Assembly (NCBI RefSeq): GCF_035046485.1
Contig: NC_085137.1
Span: 4,007,977 to 4,071,976 of the forward strand
Direction: 5' to 3'
DNA from: Aedes albopictus
Taxonomy: Eukaryota; Arthropoda; Insecta; Diptera; Culicidae
Length of the DNA: 64,000 nt
Shown: positions 33,660-44,770 of the stretch, in pieces
Layout: the number at the start of each line of letters is the position of its first letter
How positions within the stretch are numbered: position 1 is the stretch's first letter
Program-made: the position numbers and the translations under genes
The notes under the pieces: model-generated
What the model was told of the DNA's origin: nothing
The model's input: only the letters and a program-made list of their open reading frames with translations
Database searches by the model: none

Positions 33660-34073
33660 TTCAAAAAGGTGAGTGTCCATTTTGCCCCGGCAGCAGAAGA
33701 TGTTTCCAAACTTGATTTTTGATATAGTAAAGAAGAAAATATAAACATGTTAAGCATGTAGATACAGCAAAACTACTTGCATGTGTTCTAGAAATATCAG
33801 GTTTTAATCGACCTGCAATAAATTAATCACTAAATCTTATTTTAGATGCTGTGAAAGTTATAATTTCCATGCACAAAAAACGGAGGACGCAACTTTTTCG
33901 TGTAAAATCAAGTATAATTTTAATTTTGAATGTTTCTTTCCTGAAACTACGTTTTAGACAAATAGACTATATTCTCCATTCATTAAAAGTTCAAAAAAGT
34001 TCGCATATTTCAAAATATTGTGGGTGTCCATTCTGCCCCGGGTGTCCATAATGCCCCGCCTACCCCTAATAAC
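33660..34073. mobile_element. GGGGCAnAATGGACAC element family D, right part
   Basis: GTGTCCATTTTGCCCCGG at 33673, then GTGTCCATTCTGCCCCGG and GTGTCCATAATGCCCCGCCT with ACCCCTAAT at 34022-34070. The left terminus was not found. Confidence 0.5.
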
Positions 34074-34743
34074 CGAATCATACGATGACTTTGTAGCCAT
34101 TTGTGTACACATGAACCTCTAAAACAAAGTTATGAAAAAGAGTGCACGAAATTAGGGACCCATACAAATTGTGGGTTCCTAATTTCGCCAACAACAAAAC
34201 TATTTAAACAAAATAAGAAAATAACATTTTTAAGTAATTTTATTGCGTATTATAATAAAACATATTGAATTGAAATAATCAAACATAAATTGAAATATTT
34301 ACCTTTGATAGATATCGAAATATTTGTTCACTTCCGTGAGTGTTGATTTTCTCGTATCTCTGAGTACGGCATCTGCTATTTGCATACATTTGCAATTTAT
34401 TTTTCAATCTTTGACATAAATAAAATTTTTCATTTATTTTTTTGTGAATTGTATTGAGATCAAATACAGTTTTGAGGTTATAGCAAATTTTGGATGATTC
34501 CGCTGTTATTTAAGATAATAATGCTCTCAGACATCATAAGTTAACGAAGTTTGGGCCCGCACGAAATTAGGGCACCCCACGGTATTTGTTTTCATGCGTG
34601 CTAACTTCTAACAAAAAAATACAAAAATATGGAACAAAACATACAACGCTTCAATCCTTTGTTTTTCGCAGGATGAAAATGGGAGCCACATGCTTAATAA
34701 GGGAACCAATACCCTATTTAATTTAAATTATTTTTTCGCTATA
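34074..34743. mobile_element. Relic with GAAATTAGGG motifs
   Basis: GCACGAAATTAGGGACCC (34144), GGGTTCCTAATTTCGCC (34171), GCACGAAATTAGGGCACCCC (34560) and TAAGGGAACCAATACCC (34697) are mirrored words in an AT-rich setting. Boundaries are not resolved. Confidence 0.4.
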
Positions 34744-34753
34744 CTCCTTACAG

Positions 34754-34960
34754 TGACCGGCACAAAAAAAGATCCACCATATAGTGGTTTCAGTTTCTAA
34801 TGAAAAGTAAATACATGTAAAAATGATAAAATATTTCTTTCAATGAATTGGTTTTTGAGGAATAAAGTTAACTCAGATAAGATTGGGAAAATTGCTTAAA
34901 AATTGGGTATGACAGAAAAAAAGATCCACTTAGCAATTAATTCTGAAACTTTAAAATTTC
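34754..34960. mobile_element. Tc1-type end fragment
   Basis: CAGTGACCGGCACAAAAAAA then GATCCACC resembles Tc1-like ends, preceded by TA. AAAAAAGATCCACTTAGC recurs at 34917. The other end was not found; the sequence is broken by the hairpin element at 34961. Confidence 0.5.
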
Positions 34961-35215
34961 TTGTACCGACTTTTCGAACCCTCTAAGCAGAATACCCTCT
35001 ATGAATGAGTGTAATCAGTTTCGTACCTTTTAATTCCGCCCTATGTTGCTTATCCTTTGACAGATACGCGTATTTCGACTACCACTTGTAATCTTCCTCA
35101 AGTGGATAACTGACACTGAGGAAGATTACAAGTGGTAGTCGAAATACGCGTATCTGTCAAAAGATAAGCAACATAGGGCGGAATTAAAAGGTACGAAACT
35201 GATTACACTCATTCA
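34961..35215 (-). mobile_element. Hairpin element with 11-bp target duplication, copy 2 (longest)
   Basis: On the minus strand it begins TGAATGAGTGTAATCAGTTT, runs through a full palindrome (GGCGGAATTAAAAGGTACGA and mirror, TACGCGTATTTCGACT... and mirror) and ends in the asymmetric tail AAAAGTCGGTACAA. Exact 11-bp flanks TTTAAAATTTC (34950-34960, 35216-35226). Confidence 0.85.
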
Positions 35216-35360
35216 TTTAAAATTTCACCAAATTTTTAAACGTTTTGCTTATTGGTGTATGTTATTGTGATGTTTTCAACTTAAAAAAATAAATCATTTT
35301 GACATGAGTTTTATCAATTTTAGGGAGATATGATATGGGGCGAGTTTATTTTTCATGGTT

Positions 35361-35651
35361 AGGCCGATGCAAATATTATTTTTCTTTTATGTCCGAGACC
35401 TCTCAACGGCTACGAGGGGGGGGACAAAAATAAATAAGGAACAATCGAAAAAAAAAAAAATTGAAAAATTACAAATTTTACCAACTATTAAAAAAATAAT
35501 TTTCGACTATTGAAAAAATAGTTGCTTGTAAACATTTCTTCTATTGAAAATGGAGTCATGGGACGCCATGTTTTTTTTTTCGCCCCTTCAATATTTCAGG
35601 ACTTTTGAAGGGGGGGGTGACGTAAAACAAATTAAATATTTGCATCGGCCT
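35361..35651. mobile_element. MITE, AGGCCGATGCAAATATT ends, G-rich tracts
   Basis: The right end is AATATTTGCATCGGCCT. G runs (GAGGGGGGGGAC, GAAGGGGGGGGTGACG) lie inside the arms. About 290 bp. It resembles the poly-C/G MITEs in layout but not in terminal sequence. Confidence 0.7.
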
Positions 35652-35825
35652 TAATATAAAAGGTAAATTTTTTCGTAAACTCCAGAAACTATCGGTAAGC
35701 AAGAATGAACGCTTTTAATTTACAATACCTACAACAATAATTCAGCTTGCAGACATATATGAATGTACTTTTTTGAACAATTTCTATAAGTTTTGGTCGC
35801 AAAGATCACCTCCATCTGCGTGTAC

Positions 35826-35909
35826 TATACTGCCGTGAATCGCATATCAGTCCCATCTTTGCTGGATTTCCTATGCAAATGGGACAAATATGCGATTCAC
35901 GGCAGTATA
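35826..35909. mobile_element. Miniature hairpin element TACTGCCG family, copy 3
   Basis: TATACTGCCGTGAATCGCAT to ATGCGATTCACGGCAGTATA, nearly perfect. Confidence 0.88.
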
Positions 35910-35933
35910 GCTTGCTGGAGGTATATTCTATCA

Positions 35934-37136
35934 TAGGGTAGGGCGGGGCAAGATGAGCACCCTAAGGATCACGTTGAGTTTATTGAATGTTAACACAATT
36001 TTTCAAAGTAACTCTCAGTAGTTCTTTTCTATATCATGTTTTCTATCACCCATAAACATGGGAGGGTTTGAAATTCACAATAAGGATGATTCATTTGACT
36101 AAACAAAAAAGATATTTTATGGTCAGTTCGAACATGCTACGGGGCAAGACGAGCACCCCTACGGGGCAAAAGGAGCACTTCAATAAAATCCTAATATTTT
36201 AACTATAAATTGGCCATACAGTGATTGATATAGTGAACCTTATTTATAGCTATGGTATCACGTTCTAAAATCATCATTTTTTTTCGATTATTGAAAAAAA
36301 ATGCGGTTTTATAATACTTTATACAAAACTAGCTGTACCCGGCAAACTTTGTCTTGCCTACTGCGTTTTTTGACGTTTCGAGTCTCTAGCCAAGACCAAG
36401 TCCCCGGTCAAAATATATGGAATATCGATTTCCAATAACTATCAATTTTTCCATGTTTTATGCCTCATAAACCTTCCTTGTGTGAAAACTAACAGAACAA
36501 AACAAAGACGACCAAAATCGGTCCTTCCGTTCGCAAGTTATGCGCGGTCCCACGTATGCCACTGCATTTTTATATGTATAGATGACCCGAAAAACAATAA
36601 ACGATTATTAAGTTGCTTATTTTTAGTAATTTACGCGACCAAATAGTTACAGAGGTTACGGAAACCTATGTTCGGCACTATTGAGTGGATTACAATAATT
36701 TCAAAATATTTTCTATATTACCCTGATGGGGAGTAATGGGTGCTCATTTTGCCCCAATATAGGTAAATAACTAAAATTGAATAAATTTTAATGTTTGTTT
36801 TTAGAAAATATTTTCTAATGTAAATTAAAATGATTTGCAGTAAGCTAGTAATGTTGACTGATAACCAGAATTATGGTAAAAATTTGATTCTGACATAAAA
36901 ACCTTATTTTATTCTGATGATTTCTTATAAGAAAATGCTAAAAATCCATGCTTTTGACTAATTTGACGATATTTTTTAATTCTTTTATTATGAAGTACCT
37001 TTTATCAGGTTTACAAACAGGATGAACATTATTCTAACGGATTATGAAGTTGTTTGGACGAAATTCATCATAAAAGTAGTAAAACGGAGGAGTGCTCATC
37101 TTGCCCCGGGTGGCCATCTTGCCCCGTCCTACCCTA
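35934..37136. mobile_element. GGGGCAA element family A, copy 2 (inverted), with a 253-bp insertion
   Basis: Reverse-complement homologue of 25332-26269 (for example CCTAAGGATCACGTTGAGTT). Ends GGGTAGGGCGGGGCAAGATG and TGGCCATCTTGCCCCGTCC. The paralogous sequence at 38180-38600 lacks it and keeps a single TA, confirming a TA duplication. Confidence 0.88.
36329..36581 (+). mobile_element. Insertion starting CTAGCTGTACCCGGCAAAC
   Basis: Absent from copy 1 of family A (CAAAATGACCCG there). Holds the CTAGCTGTACCCGGCAAAC and ATGTATAGATGA type ends found widely in arthropod repeats, and CAAAATCGGTCCTTCCGTTC. It looks like the 3' end of a non-LTR element, but the family is not certain. Confidence 0.6.
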
Positions 37137-37600
37137 TACACTTTGATAATTACAAAATTTCAATGAATTGTAAGTGGTACACACGGGTGTTCAATCATAA
37201 TGTAAACTTTTAACATCAAATTCCACTGTCGCTTTAAGGTGATACGGGATGCTGTGTTATTTTTCCTATCTTCCCTCTCTTTCTAACAATTTGCCTCGTG
37301 ATTTTGAAGATGGTAATCTCGATTTCTATCGCACTGAAGAGGCTGAAAAACAATCAGCATATGCACTGCAAGTGAGCATACACAATGATAAGTTTTTGTT
37401 GCAAAATATGAAGTAGAATCTGAGATTACCATCTGAGTAGCAACAGAGCAATGGCGGTTATTTCCTCGACCGTCCCGTTCGTCCTTAATACACCCATTCG
37501 CAGAATCAAAAGTTTACAAAAAATAAAGCGTCAGATCATATAGCTGTCTTTTGCAATATTTTTCGTTGGAATGCAAGGAATATATCGACACTGATTTTTC
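37137..37600. other. Repeat-derived and unique sequence, no gene
   Basis: 37140-37230 is the inverted homologue of 38100-38185 (AATTGTAAGTGGTACACA against GTGTACCACTTGTAAT). GATGGTAATCTCGATT and AATCTGAGATTACCATC (37308-37420) form a weak inverted pair. Confidence 0.45.
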
Positions 37601-37609
37601 ATTTGGGCC

Positions 37610-37830
37610 TAACTGGCATTTTCGAGTTCTCTTCATCGATCCTCTCTTTGTGTTATCACAGAATTTGTATTGAGTTTTCCAAAGATTTTTTGGTTGAAAT
37701 GCGAAGAAGACGACTGCATGTTGCTATAGAAACAAAATGAATAATGATTTTGTTTGTTTTGATCAAGTTATTAGCGAAAAAGAGAGTTGACGAAGAGAAA
37801 TCGATCAAATCAGTTAGGCCCTTATGAAAA
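37610..37830. mobile_element. TIR element with TCTTCATCGA arms, copy 2 (uninterrupted)
   Basis: GGGCCTAACTGGCATTTTCG with TTCTCTTCATCGATCCTCTC, mirrored by AGAGAGTTGACGAAGAGAAA and AGTTAGGCCCTTATGAA. Lacks the MITE seen at 18908. Confidence 0.65.
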
Positions 37831-37930
37831 ATCATTGTCGATATGTTCTGCAGACACCAACATGATTTGACGTTAGTCTCTCTTGCAATCACTCATTTCA
37901 TGTGTGTGCATAATTTAACACCAATGTGAT

Positions 37931-38092
37931 TCGAATGAGTGTAATCAGTTTCGTACCTTTTAATTCCGCCCTATTTTGCTTATCCTTTGACATAAGGAAA
38001 AGCAAAATAAGGCGCAATTAAAAGGTACGAAACTGATTACAATCATTCGAAGAGGGTATTCTGCTTAGAGGGTTCGAAAAGTCGGTACAAAG
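37931..38092 (+). mobile_element. Hairpin element with 11-bp target duplication, copy 3 (internally deleted)
   Basis: Begins TCGAATGAGTGTAATCAGTT, has a shortened palindrome, and ends TTCGAAAAGTCGGTACAAAG. Exact flanks ACCAATGTGAT (37920-37930, 38093-38103). Confidence 0.85.
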
Positions 38093-38193
38093 ACCAATGT
38101 GATTTTATTTTTAAAGTTAGCATTATAAGTGAGCACCATGTGTACCACTTGTAATACATTGAAAATGTGTAACTATCGATGTGTATATGATAG

Positions 38194-38585
38194 CAGTGTT
38201 GGTAAAAACTCAAATTCTCAAATCTCATGGTTGAGTTGTTTTACGCGCGATTCTTGACTCGCCAAACTCACCGCCGAAAAAATCATGCATGAGTTGACTC
38301 GCGATTTCACTCATTGCTTTATTTCTTGGTGTTCTTATTATTTACACCAAAGTTTTTAGGATTATATGATAGAACAAAAGCAAATCTAGCGTACAATAAC
38401 ATTGAATGCCGTTCAAATTGATTTGGAATTGTTTTACAAGCGAACGAGATTTCTTCGCTTGATTCGTGAGAGCGAGATTTTGCATGAAAATCTCGCGCGT
38501 GAGAAAATGATTCAGAATCGCGCGCGAGTTTGCTCACGCAGGAGCGGTTCATGAGTCTGCCTTGAGTGTGATTTTACCAACACTG
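38194..38585. mobile_element. hAT-type MITE, CAGTGTTGGTAAAA ends, 8-bp duplication
   Basis: Left CAGTGTTGGTAAAAACTCA, right TTTTACCAACACTG, exact 8-bp duplications TATGATAG (38186-38193, 38586-38593). The interior is rich in GAGTC/CTCGCG words. The ends and duplication length fit hAT. Confidence 0.9.
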
Positions 38586-38593
38586 TATGATAG

Positions 38594-38717
38594 AATATAC
38601 CTCCAGGTGCCTCCAGCAAGCTTTAGTACAAGCAGATGGAGGTTGTTCTTTGCGCTACACAAACGTGAGAGTGTTTTGAGTTATCAAATAAAAAAAATAA
38701 CAAATAAAATGTTTTAA
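38594..38717. repeat. Flank paralogous to 35800-35930
   Basis: GAATATACCTCC, CCTCCAGCAAGCTT and GCAGATGGAGGT match the reverse complement of the sequence around 35800-35930, so the two loci are inverted copies of one repeat. Confidence 0.6.
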
Positions 38718-38722
38718 CAATG

Positions 38723-40287
38723 CACAGTGGTCCACGAACCAGATTTACGAGAAAAGGTGCAATCACCGCCTTCAAATGAGTTTTTAGGCAAATATGGTCT
38801 TCTACAAAGTTTTCCCTTTCCAATGTGCATGAAAATTAGGGTGGTCCATATTTTCAAAGAAATTGGGAATCAAACTTTTTTATTTGCAAGAATAACTATA
38901 TACATTCTTCGAGAAAGTTGTAGATCTATCAATTTTGAGCAAGTTTGCTAAAGACACTTTTTATGTAGCTTTGAAATTGACCGATCTAGAGGTATTTTTC
39001 TGAGTAGCCTTAGGGTGGTTCACGAAAATCTGGTTTTCTGGCTTTACCTTTTTCAGTTTCGATTTTTTATCAAAGTCGCCCAAGAATTACTTGTAGACTT
39101 TGAAGACGCGTCGTTTCGTGCGCTGAGATGGTCGTTATCTCTTCTGGTTCAAAAGTTACAGGCGTTTAAAAAGGTGTTGTGGTGGGTTGGGGCAAACATA
39201 AAAAATATCTTTTGCCCGCATTCAAAGGAAGAAATGTTATAAAACGTTTCAAAAAATTAGAGGGGTGTTATTTTTGTAACTCAAGTGGAAAATACTTAAA
39301 AAGCGCCTATTTTTTCTAGAAAATCATCAATATCTTTTGAACGGAATGACGTAGCAACATTCTCAGCGCACGAAAATGCGCGTTTTTGCAAGCTCTAAAA
39401 GTGGTTCTTAGGCGACTTTGACAAGAAACTCGAAACGAAAAAGATAAAACAATAAAACAATTTGTTCTAGCGTCACCCTAATGAAAACTATGGGAAAATG
39501 CTCCAAATTTGGTCAAAACAGTTTAAATGCTTCACCTTTTTTGTTTCAAATTTCTCATCAAAGTTGTCTAAGGACCATTTTTAGAGCTTTGAAAAACGCA
39601 CATTTTCGTGCGCTGAGAATGTTGCTACGTCATTCCGTTCAAAAGATATTGATGATTTTCTAGAAAAAATAGGCACTTCAAGTATTTTTCACTTGACTTC
39701 ACAATAACACCCCTCTAATTTTTTGATATGTTTTATAACAACATTTCTTCTTTTGAATGCGGGAAAAAGATATTTTTTATGTTTGCCCCAACCCGTCATA
39801 ACACCTATTTAAAAAACTATGATTTTATGAGAAAAACGCCTGTAACTATTGAACCAAAAGAGATAGCGACCATCACAGCGCACGAACGTCTTCAAATGCT
39901 CTCTTGGGTCTCTTGGGTGACTTCGATGAAAAATCGAAACTGAAAAAGTTATCGCCAGAAAACCGGTTTTTCTTGAACCACCCTAAGCTTATTCAGGAAA
40001 ATACCTCTAGATCGGTAAATTTTAAAGCTACATAAAAAGTGTCTTCAGCAAACTTGCTCCAAATTCATTGATCTACAACTTTCCCGAAGAATGTATATAG
40101 TTATTTGCAAATAAAAAAGTTTGGTTCTCAATTTCTTTGAAAATATGGACCACCCTAATTTTCATGTATATTGAAAAGAGGGACTTATGTTTAGGAACAA
40201 CTGTGTAGAAGACCATATGAATCTAGAAAATCATTTGAAGGCGCTGTATGCATCTTTCCTCGTAAATCTGTTTCGTGGACCATTGTG
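38723..40287. mobile_element. 1565-bp inverted-repeat element, CACAGTG/CACAATG ends, 5-bp duplication (Transib-like)
   Basis: Left CACAGTGGTCCACGAA, right TTCGTGGACCATTGTG. The arms remain paired for several hundred bases through CGCCTTCAAATGA, ATATGGTCTTCTACA, ATTAGGGTGGTCCATATTTT and CCTCTAGATCGG. Exact CAATG flanks (38718-38722, 40288-40292). Heptamer-like CACAGTG with a 5-bp duplication is the hallmark of Transib elements, relatives of RAG1. No transposase frame. Confidence 0.75.
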
Positions 40288-40520
40288 CAATGATCATAAA
40301 ATTTAAAAATGTTTTTGTCTTTAAAAATCGGTATCCTAAATAGGGTTCCAGGAAAATATAAGATATGTAGGGATGTTCAAAAATGAAAACTCGAAAAAAA
40401 ATCAAAAGCCAAAATTCACAAAGTCGCAAATTAAAAAGAATCACTTCCCAAAACATCTTTAAATCGATTCTAGATGACAAAAATGATATTTAGATTAAAA
40501 TTTAAAAAAAAATATGGATA
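40288..40520. mobile_element. CCCTCTAAT element (piggyBac-like), right part
   Basis: CAATGATCATAAAAT onward matches 45710-45950 (ATTCACAAAGTCGCAAATTA, AAGAATCACTTCCCAAAACA). Its left side is broken by the Transib-like element, whose target site lies in it. Confidence 0.65.
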
Positions 40521-40617
40521 TAATATATTAATTTAATTTAATATATATTAACCCAGGTAACATTTTGATCACCAATTAGTCTTGTACAGGTTTTGAGAAC
40601 CGTCATAAAAGATCATA

Positions 40618-40640
40618 NNNNNNNNNNNNNNNNNNNNNNN
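40618..40640. other. Assembly gap (23 N)
   Basis: A run of N; the true length is unknown. Confidence 0.99.
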
Positions 40641-40666
40641 TCGATTTTCCTTTGAAGTACACTGTA

Positions 40667-41754
40667 CACTCAGAAAAAATCTAAACTAAATAGTATAAAT
40701 CCCACACTAAATCAATTTCACCTGGTTGACCCCAGGCTTCGTATATATGCAGGCTATACTCCCTAAGTATAACTTTAATATACACATGTGCTAGTATAAC
40801 TTCGGTTTACCGAAGCTAGTATATCTGAGATTTAGTTAGTTTTCTCTAGAATTTGTTTTGATTTCATATTTGGAAAAGAAATATAAATATTGCAAACGAC
40901 GAAATATATTTATTAGCTAAATAACTCTCTAAAAAATACAAAGTTATATATATGTTGCTCCGTTCCATTCTCGTCTACAAAACCAAACCGGGACTGAACA
41001 GTACTGAGCAAAATTTTGGTTGCTCTCACCAGCACTCTCTAGTTGTTACCACCAATCGTCAGGAACAGCGGCTTCAGGTCTCCCAGGATAAGCAGAGCCA
41101 GTTTGGTGTTCTTCGGGCCACTTCCACCGCCGTGAATGACCACTTAGCTGCCGGAAGCGGAAGATTGTAAACGGTGGCTTCCGTGCCCGGTATTATGCGT
41201 CAAATTTCGGCAGCACGGAAACCGTGGCCACGTACATTAACGTCCCTGCGAAAACCAGCATCTCGATGCCGGTGCCATTCAGGTTTCCATTAGCTCACAT
41301 TATCCGTGGTCGCATTTCCGCTGATATTCGTGACTGGGGTGTCTTATGGAGAATCGTCGTGCTTGCCGGTCCGGGTACCCACGGAAGGGCCTAAAACGGT
41401 TTTCTTAATCTAACACTGCTTGGCGATAATATTTTGGGGAACTACTTACCTATTTTTACAACGAACTGCAAAGTAGGTGATAGTGAAAGCAGGATTGCCG
41501 GTTATGGAATCGGCGTCAAGAACCTCCAGGACTTTTTATTGTTGTAAAATTCCTCTTGGCCGTTGGTGATCCGACACGTTTAAATTTTGTTGTTTTATTG
41601 AATACATTGCGTAAAATAATCTCATGTTATTTTTCCGCAGTATATCTTTTTAATAGTCGCAAGTATACTTTTTAAACTGAGCAAAGTGTAAATGCAGAGA
41701 AAACAAAAATGGTATCAAATAAAATCGAACTAGGTTTTATTTCGTTTTTGAGTG
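40667..41754. mobile_element. 1.09-kb TA-flanked element, CACTCAGAAAAAA ends, GC-rich core
   Basis: Left CACTCAGAAAAAATC, right CGTTTTTGAGTG, TA on both sides. The core 41000-41560 is far more GC-rich than the ends and lacks a named domain. Same plan as 15294-17074 and 58739-60567. Confidence 0.65.
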
Positions 41755-41984
41755 TAGGGCAGGGCTAGGGGCAGGGATGCCAGGTGAAATTTTCAAATAT
41801 CTTCACAAGGCACGTTAAAATGTCTTCACATGTCTTCACACCCCATATTGTGGCTTTAGAATAAATAAAATACTGTTAGAAGTCAAAATTTATGCCATGT
41901 TCTCACTTACGTTTATTTGGAGGAATATACCGTGAGGTCATCCAGTATAATGCATGCTTCTCTCCAGAATTTCCATGGCAATTG

Positions 41985-42330
41985 GGTTTTTAAATTAAGA
42001 AAAATGTATTGATTTTTTGATTTTATACGAAAGACCATCTTTTTTTGAACCGCTATGATTTTTTTTTTCAGATTTTTAGAACATTATTATGGTACCTAAA
42101 ATCAATTTCGAAGAGATGTTCCGAAATCACCTTTTGACAGCTGGACAACTGCTTGACAGCTCCGCCCAGTACAAAATGCGACGAGGGGTGATTCGCCAAA
42201 TCGTTCCCATACAAACTTCAAACTGATTTTTAAATAGGTTCCCGAGCACCAAAATTCATGAAAATTTGGATTTCGGCTCAGTTTTGCATGCAGATTCAGA
42301 ATATGAAATTATCTCAACAACGCTAAAGAA
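41985..42330. repeat. Dispersed repeat, copy 2 (inverted)
   Basis: Reverse complement of 14395-14730: TTTTGACAGCTGGACAACTG, CCCAGTACAAAATGCGACGA, TTTGGATTTCGGCTCAGTTT. Confidence 0.75.
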
Positions 42331-42339
42331 GCCAATTTT

Positions 42340-44770
42340 AAGGGGGTTTCCCGAAAATTCCTTAAGTTCCTCGGATTTATTTTCACGAGTTCCACAAAAA
42401 AGTCCAGGAATTTCTCTAGGAATTCCTTCGGAAATTCTCCCAGGAAGTCCTCACGAATACCTTCAGAAGATCCCTGGGAATTCATCGTGGAGTTTCTCGG
42501 GAATTCCCCCAGATCATCCTTGGAAATTCCTCCAAGTAGTCCTTGAGAATTCTCCCAGGAGTTCCTCATGAATTCCTGCAGAAGATCCTCAGCAAATCCT
42601 CATGCTTGTCCTCATGCAGATCCTCGGCAGTTCCTCCAAAAGATTCTCAGGAAATCCTCCAGGAGATCCTCAAAAATTGTGCCAGAAAAACCTCGAAACA
42701 TCCTCTAGAAGTTCCACCGGAATTCTTTCATAAGTTTCCCGAGAATTTCTTCAGGAGTTGAGTTTCCCGAGAATTCTCCCAGAAATTCTTCTACAAGTTC
42801 CTCCTGGAGTTTCTCGGAAAATTCTTCAGGAGTTCCTCGGCAATTCCTCCAGGACTTCCTCGGGAAGTCCTCCAGGAGTTCTTCGGGAATTTCTCAAGGA
42901 GCTCTTAGGTAAGCTTTCAGGAAATTCCTCCACGAGATCTTCGGGAACTTCTCTAGGAATTCATCGGGGACTCCTCTAGGAGCTCTTAGGAATTCCATCA
43001 GGAGATCCTCGGGAACTCCTTCAGAGCATCCTCAAAAAAATCCTTCAGGAATTTCTCGAGAATTCATCCAGTAGATCCTCGGAGATCCTCCAGAAAGTGC
43101 TCGGCAGTTCTTACAGAAGTTCCTTGGAAATTTCAGTCGGAGTTCCTCGGGATTTTTCCGGAAGTTTATCGGGAATTCCTTGACAATTCTTCCAGGAGTT
43201 CCTTGGAAATTTCTACAGGAGTTTCTCAGGAATTCCTCTAGAACTTCATCGGGAATTCCTCTAGGAGGTCGAATCGAATCGAAATTGAATCGAATCAAGA
43301 ATTCTTCCAGGAGTTTCGAGAATTCCTGCAGGAGAACCTCGGGAGTTCCTCCTGGTAATTCTCGTAAATTCCTCCAGAAGTTGCTCGGGAATTACTCCAG
43401 GAGTTCCTCGGTAATTCTTCCAGGAGTTCCACGAGAATTCCTCCAGGAGATCCTCGAGAACTCCTTCAGACGATCATCGAAAAATCCTCCAGCAGTTTCT
43501 CGGAAATTCCCCTTAGGAGATCCATGGAGGAAATCGACGAAAATTTCTCCAAAAGATCCTCAACAATTCCTCCAGGAGTTCCTTTAGAATTCATCCAAGG
43601 ATCCTCAGGAATTCCTTCAAGAAATCCCAAGAGTTCCTCGGGAATTTCTCCAGAAGTTCATCGACAATTCCTTCAAGAATTCCTCAAAAAGTTTCTCGGA
43701 AAAACCTCCAGGAGTTCCTTGGGAATTCCTCTTGGGATTCCTCGGGAATATTCTGAGGAGTTACATGTTTCTCGGGAATCCCTCCAAGAATTCCACAAGC
43801 ATTTCTTCATAGTTTTTCGAGGTTCTTTTCCGGCAGTTCCTCGAGATTTACTCTTGGTCCCTAGAAAACCTACTCCTAGGAGTTTCCTGTGAATTTCCGA
43901 CGATTTCCTGGAGGTATTCATAGGTATATCCAGATGAATTTCTGATAAACTCCTGAAACATTTCCCGAGAATCTTCTGGAAGAATTCCCGAGAAAATGCT
44001 AGAGGGATTCTCAATGAACTTCTGGAGGAATTTCCCGGGAATTATCGAGAAGATCCTGGAGGAATTTCAGAAACTCCTAGAGGTATTCTCCTAGAGGCAT
44101 ACCCGATTGATTGATTGATTTGTCTTTATTAAAGAGACTTTCAGCCCTTGGCTGGTTCGTCTCTATAGGCATACCCGAGAATCTCTTGAAGAATCTCCGA
44201 GCAACTGAAGGAGAAATTCCCGAGCAACTCTGGAAGAATTTCCGAGTAACTCCTAGAGAAATCCACAAAAAAAAACTCCTGGAAAAAAATTGGACGAACT
44301 CCAGGAGGAATGCCTGAGGGACTCTTAGTAGAATTCAGAGGAATACATGGAGAAACTTTCCAAGAAGTTTTCTAGCAATTCCTATGGGAGTTCTAGAGGA
44401 TCTAATAGAGGAATTCTAAAGGAATTCCTGAGGAACTCTTGAAAAAGTTGTTGGCAAACTCATGGAAAAAAATCCCGAGGAATTCATGTTGAACTTTCCG
44501 AGGAACTTCTGGAAAAATTTTCGACGAACTCTTGAAAAATTTCTCAATAAACACCTAAAGGAATTTTCGAGGAACTTTTGAAGTAATTTTTAAGTAACTC
44601 CTGGAAAAATTCCCTTGGAACTCCGGAGGAATTTCCGAGGAACTCCTAAAATAATTGTCGAGGAACTTCTGAAGAAATTCCCGAGGAACTCTTGGAAAAA
44701 TTCCCTTGGAACTCCAGCATGGATTCCCGAGAAACTCCTGGTGGAATTCCTGAGAAACTTCTAATTTTGT
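42340..44770. repeat. 23-bp minisatellite array (locus 2), orientation switches near 43.9 kb
   Basis: Left part reads AATTCCTCCAGGAGTTCCTC; from about 43900 it reads the complement (GGAGGAATTTCCGAGGAACT). Units are more diverged than at 2.7 kb. A short TTGATTGATTGATTTGTC insertion with CAGCCCTTGGCTGG lies at 44104-44165. Confidence 0.88.

Noticed and set aside
38723..40287. Transposase gene in the Transib-like element
   Set aside because: Only short frames, all disrupted, mirrored in the inverted arms; no RAG1-like motif seen.
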